Part shown: positions 14,965 to 19,275 of the stretch, one piece after another
How the letters are laid out: each line of letters starts with the position of its first letter
How positions within the stretch are numbered: the first letter of the stretch is position 1
Source of the DNA: an uncultured Oscillibacter sp.
GTDB taxonomy: Bacteria; Bacillota; Clostridia; Oscillospirales; Oscillospiraceae
DNA: 19,275 nucleotides
Direction of reading: 5' to 3'
Assembly (NCBI GenBank): GCA_910585165.1
Contig: CAJUBX010000042.1
Coordinates: 1-19,275, forward strand
Notes under the pieces: model-generated
Databases searched by the model: none
Told to the model about the DNA's origin: nothing
Seen by the model: only the letters and a program-made list of their open reading frames with translations
Position numbers and translations under genes: made by a program

Positions 14965-16029
14965 CTACCCCTCCGCTTCAAACCGGCTCTCAAAGCCTGT
15001 TTCGTCCAGCACATGCCGGACGGTATGCACGTAGTGGGACCCGTTGACGGCTTCGCTTAAACCGGAGATTTGGATGTACCGGCCCGGCCGCAGCTCCGGC
15101 AGGCCCACGCCGTGCCCGGACAGGCCGGATGAGCGGCGCTGGCGCTGTTCCATCCGGGCCTGGGAGAGGTATTGGGCCTGGGCCATGGTCCGCACGAAGG
15201 CCTCTGGCTGGTAGAGCTGGCCTGTAAGCGCGGCGCCCATGCGGTCCGCGCCAAAGCCGCCGTCCCGCTTGCGGGGGCTCCGGGCGCAGATGTGCCCGCC
15301 TGTGTCGTCCGTCCCGCCCACCGCCACGGCGGCACACTGCCCGGCCAGGCTCCGGCGGCGGCTGAGGCTCAAAAGACCGTTGCGTCCGTCGAAGATGACC
15401 GCCGGGGAGCTTTCCGGCCTGGGCGGCCCGAAATAGAGCTCCTCCGCAAAGGCGTAAAACTCATAGCAGAGGAAATCCGCCGCCGCGCAGACGACGCTGT
15501 AATCGGACGGGCCGGGGCGCAGGGCGGGCCCGTCCCAGTCCTTGGGGGGCGGCTGGACGGTGCGCTTGGGGCAGAGCTGGGCGCAGCAGGGCTGGTTCAA
15601 TATGTCGCCGATCAGCTGGGCGGCGCTCCGCTTCGCGCCTGCGTCGGCGCAGGAAAGCAGCATCAGCCGCCCCCGGACGTCCAGGCCCACCGCCTCCAGC
15701 ACCATGGTTTCCCCCTCCAGGGGGTCGTCCCACATCACCTCGAAGAGAAAGCCGCAGAACACGGCTTTCAACTGGCCGGCATAGCCCAGGGATAAAGAGC
15801 ACGCCGCGCCGGGCTGGAAGGCGTTCAGCCACGCCGCGCCGGGGTCCCCGCTTGGGTCCAGGGCGGCTTTCAGGAAAAGTGCGCCTGCCTGCCGGGCGCA
15901 TGTCAGGACGCATTCGATCCGCAGAAGGCGGGCCCCCTGGCAGTTTTCCAGGACTTTCCCGCCGATTTCCAGGCGGAAGCAGGGCTCGCGCATAGCGGCA
16001 TAGGATTGATACAGTGAGGAAAATTTCAT
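14965..16029 (-). CDS. gp27/gpD-like baseplate hub protein
   Basis: The 354-aa protein begins at ATG 16029. Its N-terminal tube-like part has the charged FKAVFCGF-type strand of gpD/VgrG hubs (GYAGQLKAVFCGFLFEVMWD, about 82-101). LRPGRYIQISGLSEAVNGSHYV near the C-terminus is the end typical of phage late-control D and Afp8 N-terminal domains. The hub is a trimer that adapts the three-fold spike to the six-fold tube. The gene lies 11 bp after the Afp7-like gene and 3 bp before the spike gene, so hub and spike are surely made together. Cysteines are unusually common in the middle (CCAQLCPKR at about 156-164). Confidence 0.87.
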   Translation of the reverse strand: MKFSSLYQSYAAMREPCFRLEIGGKVLENCQGARLLRIECVLTCARQAGALFLKAALDPSGDPGAAWLNAFQPGAACSLSLGYAGQLKAVFCGFLFEVMWDDPLEGETMVLEAVGLDVRGRLMLLSCADAGAKRSAAQLIGDILNQPCCAQLCPKRTVQPPPKDWDGPALRPGPSDYSVVCAAADFLCYEFYAFAEELYFGPPRPESSPAVIFDGRNGLLSLSRRRSLAGQCAAVAVGGTDDTGGHICARSPRKRDGGFGADRMGAALTGQLYQPEAFVRTMAQAQYLSQARMEQRQRRSSGLSGHGVGLPELRPGRYIQISGLSEAVNGSHYVHTVRHVLDETGFESRFEAEG

Positions 16030-16040
16030 GAAACGCGCTC

Positions 16041-16616
16041 CTATGATTGAAACAGCCAGGCCGGAACGTCCCTCGAGGAAGCGCCGTCCAGCCGCAGCTC
16101 GATCTCCTGCGGACCCTCCGCCGCCCGGTCAGCCGACGCGGCGCAGACGTCCGGGTCCTCGCCGCAGATGGTGATGGAAACCTCCGCCTGGACCGGAGTG
16201 CCGTCGTGGGCAAACATCTGGTAGGAGACGCTGAAGGACTCCAGCGTCCCGGTGTGGGCCAGGGGTCCCCAGGCGAAGGTTATCCGGGGGCTTTTGGCCC
16301 GCGCATTTTCAGCGGCGCGGGGCAAGAAGGCTCGGATGCGGTGAATGTCTGCGCGCACGTCGGTAAAATGGCTTGGGCCGGCATACGTGTGGTAAAACAG
16401 CTTGACGGAGAGCGCCGCCCCCTGGGGCTCCGCCAGCGGCGCGCTTTGCAGGTCCGGCACGCCCCCGCCGTCCTGCCCGGTCCGGTCCGCGGCGCCCTTG
16501 TACGCCTGGCGGCTCATGCCGGCGGAGTACTCCAGGGTGTTGGGGTTGAACTGCACGTAGAAGCCGCTCTTTGGCGCGTCGGGGTCAAAGATTCGGGCTT
16601 TTTCCAATACGGCCAC
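16041..16616 (-). CDS. CIS tube/adaptor protein (Afp7/Pvc7-like, without LysM)
   Basis: The 191-aa protein begins at GTG 16616, 3 bp after the previous stop, with a G-rich Shine-Dalgarno about 9 nt upstream. It shows the CIS-tube pattern: FYVQFNPNTLEYS (19-31), LSVKLFYHTYAG (69-80), a DVRADIHRIRAFL helix (86-98), ITFAWGPLAHTGTLESFSVSY (112-132) and FAHDGTPVQAEVSI (135-148). Afp7-type proteins join tube to hub and usually carry a C-terminal LysM fold. Here the protein stops about 30 residues after the tube domain, with only a short tail ending in PAWLFQS, so the LysM is absent or reduced to a stub. Its position directly before the hub gene supports the role. Confidence 0.85.
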   Translation of the reverse strand: MAVLEKARIFDPDAPKSGFYVQFNPNTLEYSAGMSRQAYKGAADRTGQDGGGVPDLQSAPLAEPQGAALSVKLFYHTYAGPSHFTDVRADIHRIRAFLPRAAENARAKSPRITFAWGPLAHTGTLESFSVSYQMFAHDGTPVQAEVSITICGEDPDVCAASADRAAEGPQEIELRLDGASSRDVPAWLFQS

Positions 16617-16619
16617 CGG

Positions 16620-17480
16620 CTACATCCCCCCCTGGCGCAGGGACTCCAAACGCCTTTGGCGGCCCAGCGTGTCCGCGACGCGGCTTACCAGAATTTGAAA
16701 CTCCGCGCCGTTCAGGCGGAAAACGCCCTCCGGCTTCGGCGGCGCGGATTCCCTTCGCTCCGGGGCCCGGGCGGCGGGCCCTCGTACCTGCGGTTCCGGG
16801 GGCGGGGAAACCCGCCCGGCAGGCGGAAGGCGGCGGAGGTCCTCCGCCACAGGCAGCTCCCGGATGGCATAGCGGTAAAGGAGGATTCGCTCTCCGGCCC
16901 GCTGAGAGGTTCGCGCATACCGCCGGAAAAGCAGGCTTTGCAAAACCGTTTCCTCCAGCGTCCGGGAGGTCCGCCGAAACAGGCTGTACAGAATGCACAG
17001 CGTCCGGCGGCGGTCCGGGAAGTCCGGCGGCAAGAAACGGGCGGGCTTTCCAGGCCGCGCCTCCCGCTCCCGGGCCCAAAAGCGCCGGAACATATCCTGG
17101 TAAAAGGGGCGCATGATCCGGCGGGCGCTCTCCATGGACAAAATGCGAAGCAGCCTGCGGGCGATCCGGGAGGGGCGGGAGAGGTCCAGGCCGTGTCCGG
17201 CCGCCGGAGCTGCCGGAGCCCGGCCCACCAGCAGCGCGGCCCGGCCATGCCTGGCCGTTTGGACGGTGATGCGGCTTTGGGTATGGCAGTGGGAAGCCGG
17301 ATGGAGATGCACCACCGTCTGATGGATGGTATTGTGAATGATCTTCGGCGGCGGCTGAAGGGGCCTCTGCGGCGGACGGGCGCGGCGGTAAAAAAGCTCG
17401 CAGCTGCGGGCGGTGCGGCTGTGCCGTCCGGCGCGGGGCGTTTTGGCCCCGGCGGTCAGCCGGGCGGTTTTGTTATTCAA
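16620..17480 (-). CDS. Unrecognised eCIS-operon protein, arginine-rich with a histidine-rich N-terminal segment
   Basis: I do not recognise this family. The frame is open well into the preceding tube gene. The start is placed at TTG 17480, overlapping the tube gene by 8 bp, giving 286 aa, because no ATG occurs until residue 116. There is no clear Shine-Dalgarno, so translational coupling is likely and the start is uncertain. Residues 46-61 read KIIHNTIHQTVVHLHP. Then follow a basic amphipathic stretch (RIARRLLRIL), an arginine-rich helical middle with FYQDMFRRFWARERE, a proline-rich linker, and a conserved-looking end FRLNGAEFQILVSRVADTL. No signal peptide or membrane span is evident. Its place between tube and tube/adaptor genes suggests an assembly or tube-interior part, which is inference only. 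Confidence 0.6.
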   Translation of the reverse strand: MNNKTARLTAGAKTPRAGRHSRTARSCELFYRRARPPQRPLQPPPKIIHNTIHQTVVHLHPASHCHTQSRITVQTARHGRAALLVGRAPAAPAAGHGLDLSRPSRIARRLLRILSMESARRIMRPFYQDMFRRFWAREREARPGKPARFLPPDFPDRRRTLCILYSLFRRTSRTLEETVLQSLLFRRYARTSQRAGERILLYRYAIRELPVAEDLRRLPPAGRVSPPPEPQVRGPAARAPERRESAPPKPEGVFRLNGAEFQILVSRVADTLGRQRRLESLRQGGM

Positions 17481-17889
17481 CCGAGATATGGAGGTACTCG
17501 TAGTCCAGCTCAAAACGGTCGATGAGAATCGCGCTTTGCACCGCATCCAGTTCACCCGCCTCCCATTTCCTGACCACCAGCCCCGCCAGCGTGTAAATTT
17601 TTCCAGAAAGGTTCCCTCCGCCGCCCGGGCGGACCTCAATGCGCATAGGCACACCCAGCCGCTCTCCCGCCAGGTAAAACGGGAAATACTCCCCGGCGTA
17701 CGCGCCCCGCTCCAGCCGCAGGGTTCCGCAGTTTTTTACGGCCCCCCGCAGAACATGAACGCGGTCGTTAAGGCCGCCCTCCTGATAAACGACGGCTTCC
17801 ACTTCCCGGCCCAGGCCGGACACCCTGGAAAAGCCAAACTCCTGCGCGTCCAGAAAAATCCGAAAGGCATAGGCGGCCAACGGGTCCAT
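17473..17889 (-). CDS. Second inner-tube protein (gp19/TIGR02241-like, Afp5-like)
   Basis: The 138-aa protein begins at ATG 17889, with a near-perfect AGGAGGTG 8 nt upstream. It matches the eCIS tube fold: YAFRIFLDAQEFGFSRVSGL (7-26), VVYQEGG and LRGAVKNCGTLRLERGAYAG. The C-terminal LDAVQSAILIDRFELDYEYLHIS ends in the usual beta strand of gp19 proteins. Two tube paralogues are normal: one makes most of the tube and the other the first ring on the hub. Its place close to the Afp7-like and hub genes suggests this one is the baseplate-proximal ring. It lacks the 30-residue insertion seen between strands in the first tube protein. Confidence 0.9.
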   Translation of the reverse strand: MDPLAAYAFRIFLDAQEFGFSRVSGLGREVEAVVYQEGGLNDRVHVLRGAVKNCGTLRLERGAYAGEYFPFYLAGERLGVPMRIEVRPGGGGNLSGKIYTLAGLVVRKWEAGELDAVQSAILIDRFELDYEYLHISVE

Positions 17890-17911
17890 ATAACGGCACC
17901 TCCTCTATGGC

Positions 17912-18091
17912 TCAGGCGTCAAACACATTCTTTTCCTGGCTTCCGGCCTCCCGGTTGATCCGGCTGATTTCGCGGCAGAACCGCTCTCGCTCCAGGTGCG
18001 GCAGCTCCAGGATGGTCCCCAGGCCCCAGTGGAAATAATACGAGATGAACGAGAGCTGGCGGTACAGCTCCCTGGGCGGCTGAAGGTTCAT
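17912..18091 (-). CDS. DUF6760-type eCIS mini-protein
   Basis: The 59-aa protein begins at ATG 18091, overlapping the stop of the previous gene as ATGA, the classic sign of translational coupling. It carries the pattern of the tiny proteins found after the tail-assembly gene in many eCIS loci: RELYRQLSFISYYFHWGLGTILELPHLERERF as a helical core, followed by REISRINREAG. The YYFHW and LPHLERERF positions match the family's 'YHW...i..L...eR..w..ei' shape. Role unknown; probably a tail-assembly factor like the second frame of phage tail chaperones, though it is here a separate gene. Confidence 0.8.
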   Translation of the reverse strand: MNLQPPRELYRQLSFISYYFHWGLGTILELPHLERERFCREISRINREAGSQEKNVFDA

Positions 18092-18456
18092 CCCGCCCCC
18101 TGAAAATTTATGGTATCCACAAACTGCTTCCCGCAGTGGGGACAAGTCACTTGAATCTGCGGCTTTTCCGCCTGGTTGATGGTGTCGTACATATTCTGCA
18201 AAAACTCCATATCGGCCACAAACAGCCCCTCGATTACCTCCGGCGTCACCTGGGGCAGGGTGCCCAACATGGTGACGACCCTGCTGAGAATCAGCGAATT
18301 CATGCAGCTCTCATCCGCCTTGACCCTGGGGTCCCGCATTGCGCCTAGCTCGTCGCCGGCGGTGGCCAGCCGCATTTGCCCCTCCCGGTGCAACGTGCCC
18401 TCCCCGTCCACATAGCCCCGGGGAAGACGGAAGGGATATATGGTCTGAAGCTCCAT
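18088..18456 (-). CDS. Phage-tail-assembly-like small protein of eCIS loci
   Basis: The 122-aa protein begins at ATG 18456, with AAGGAGG about 7 nt upstream. It opens with YPFRLPRGYVDGEGTLHREG and then MRLATAGDELGAMRDPRV, a pattern repeated in eCIS loci of distant phyla. A central helical part includes LSRVVTMLGTL and VIEGLFVADMEFLQNMYDTI. The end has one CPHCGKQF, half of a zinc ribbon; with only one CxxC pair, a metal site would need a partner or oligomer. It probably acts as a chaperone for tube or baseplate parts, by analogy with tail assembly proteins. It is coupled to the DUF6760-like gene through the ATGA overlap. Confidence 0.8.
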   Translation of the reverse strand: MELQTIYPFRLPRGYVDGEGTLHREGQMRLATAGDELGAMRDPRVKADESCMNSLILSRVVTMLGTLPQVTPEVIEGLFVADMEFLQNMYDTINQAEKPQIQVTCPHCGKQFVDTINFQGAG

Positions 18457-18468
18457 GGATACTCCTCC

Positions 18469-18903
18469 TTACTTTGTCCGCGTGATGCCCTCCGTCACCA
18501 GCTCCAGGCTTTCAATGGCGATCTCATTGCTGGACGCGTTGAAGTCGGGAGCGGTGTACTTGGTGGGCCACGCCTTTTCCAGCTGCCAGGAGGCAGCCTC
18601 GTTCATCTCGTCGTCCATAAGCGTGATGACCACGGTCTTCCGAAGGGCTTTGCCGGACTGAATCTCCTTGATCCAATTCCAGAATACCTGGGAGTCCGTG
18701 GTGCCCCGCTTGAGGGTCACGTTGGAATATTTCAGGATGCCCGGCTGCTTGCCGGGCGTCTTGCCAGCCATGTTGCCCTCCCGGTACTCGATGGGGTCCG
18801 CGGTGATGTCCGGGGAGGATACCTCGGAGAACCCGGCCTCCTCGGATTGGTCGATCAAGACCTTGTAGTTGTATTTTTTGAACGGATAGATGATCTCTGC
18901 CAT
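18469..18903 (-). CDS. Major inner-tube protein (gp19/TIGR02241-like, Afp1-like)
   Basis: The 144-aa protein begins at ATG 18903, with AAGGAGGG 10 nt upstream, 22 bp after the sheath stop. It shows the standard eCIS tube pattern: IIYPFKKYNYKVLIDQSEEA (4-23), GFSEVSSPDITADPIEYREG, KYSNVTLKRGTTDSQVFWNW (about 59-78), and the C-terminal NEIAIESLELVTEGI. These proteins stack as hexameric rings to form the rigid tube driven into the target when the sheath contracts. Sheath-then-tube order is standard, so this is taken as the main tube subunit. Confidence 0.93.
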   Translation of the reverse strand: MAEIIYPFKKYNYKVLIDQSEEAGFSEVSSPDITADPIEYREGNMAGKTPGKQPGILKYSNVTLKRGTTDSQVFWNWIKEIQSGKALRKTVVITLMDDEMNEAASWQLEKAWPTKYTAPDFNASSNEIAIESLELVTEGITRTK

Positions 18904-18925
18904 AGCGCGCTTCCCTCCTTACTGG

Positions 18926-19275
18926 TTACGCCGCAGACTGGGTGATCTGCGTAATGCGGAAAATCACGAACTCCGCAGGCCGCACGGGGGCCACGCCAAT
19001 CTCGCAGATAAGCCGCCCGTTGAGGATGTCGTCCTGGGTCATGGTGGTATGCCCCACGTCTACGTAGTAGGCCTGTTCCGGCGTGGAGCCCGCCAGTGCG
19101 CCGATGCGACGCTGGGTTTCCAGAAACAGGGAGATGGTGCCCCGGACCCGGGACCACAGCCCCTCGTCGTTGGGCTCAAAGACCACCCAGCCGGTGCTGG
19201 CCCGGATGGACTCCTCCAAAAAGATGAACAGGCGGCGGACGTTGACGTATTTCCAGTTCCCGTCGCTGGAGCAGG
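18926..19275 (-). CDS. Contractile tail sheath protein, C-terminal part (cut by window edge)
   Basis: The last 115 residues are visible; the gene continues past the right edge, so the ATG-like start codons inside the fragment are not real starts. The sequence is the conserved sheath C-terminal domain: WKYVNVRRLFIFLEESI, then STGWVVFEPNDEGLW, PEQAYYVDVG, and the final NGRLICEIGVAPVRPAEFV with FRITQ. The last strands form the handshake mesh between neighbouring sheath subunits and stay in place during contraction. The gene is followed by the tube gene in the usual order. Whether further sheath paralogues exist upstream cannot be seen. Confidence 0.95.
   Translation of the reverse strand, partial: CSSDGNWKYVNVRRLFIFLEESIRASTGWVVFEPNDEGLWSRVRGTISLFLETQRRIGALAGSTPEQAYYVDVGHTTMTQDDILNGRLICEIGVAPVRPAEFVIFRITQITQSAA

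Noticed and set aside
12337..15060. A 907-codon open frame on the plus strand
   Set aside because: It is antisense to three well-supported baseplate/spike genes. The translation is proline-, glycine- and arginine-rich with no recognisable domain, a normal shadow of high-GC minus-strand genes.
14224..16029. Type VI secretion VgrG
   Set aside because: Hub and spike resemble VgrG, but no TssJ/L/M membrane complex, TssK or ClpV-type gene is present, and the sheath is a single phage-like protein, not a TssB/TssC pair.
5225..19275. Prophage or tailocin interpretation
   Set aside because: No capsid, portal, terminase, integrase, holin or endolysin is seen. Two tube paralogues, an AAA+ ATPase, a DUF6760-like protein and DUF4157 fit eCIS better. 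The unseen right flank leaves slight doubt.
1..19275. CRISPR arrays, tRNA or rRNA genes, insertion sequences
   Set aside because: No regularly spaced repeats, cloverleaf-like sequences, transposase frames or paired terminal repeats were found on reading both strands by eye.

Overview
The window is GC-rich, carries strong AGGAGG-type ribosome binding sites and is tightly packed. Its proteins read like those of a high-GC gut-type member of the Clostridia (Oscillospirales-like). That placement is inferred from composition and protein style; no rRNA or marker gene is present.

Most of the window, about 5225-19275 and all on the minus strand, is one long operon for an extracellular contractile injection system (eCIS, the Afp/PVC/MAC class of phage-tail-like particles). 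In the direction of transcription it encodes: the tail sheath C-terminus (cut by the window edge), a first inner-tube protein, a small tail-assembly protein, a DUF6760-type mini-protein, a second tube protein, an unrecognised 286-aa protein, an Afp7-like tube/adaptor protein without LysM, a gp27-like hub, a separate gp5/VgrG-like spike, a gp25 wedge protein, two large baseplate (gpJ/gp6-type) proteins, a P2 gpI-like tail protein, the AAA+ ATPase, and an N-terminal DUF4157 ('eCIS core domain') protein whose C-terminal part has a second HExxH motif. The last is the best candidate for the toxin cargo. Genes mostly overlap or lie within 30 bp of each other. The only larger internal gap is 80 bp, before the ATPase.

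Downstream on the same strand is a large MalT-type LuxR regulator (2694-5084), separated from the cargo gene by 140 bp that contain several inverted repeats. It is a likely local regulator of the system. Beyond it, a xylose-isomerase-like TIM-barrel gene (1548-2474) has its own consensus promoter, and a convergent plus-strand gene (172-1482) joins a GT2 glycosyltransferase to a MarR-like winged helix. A perfect 17-bp stem separates these two convergent genes.

The particle would be built as follows. The ATPase and assembly factors help mount sheath and tube on a baseplate made of hub, spike, gp25, the two gpJ-type proteins and the gpI-like protein. The DUF4157 protein would be loaded as cargo and released into a target cell. 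No PAAR tip, tape-measure or tail-fibre gene is visible here; such genes may lie beyond the right edge. No tRNA, rRNA, CRISPR array, insertion sequence or phage head/packaging gene was seen.
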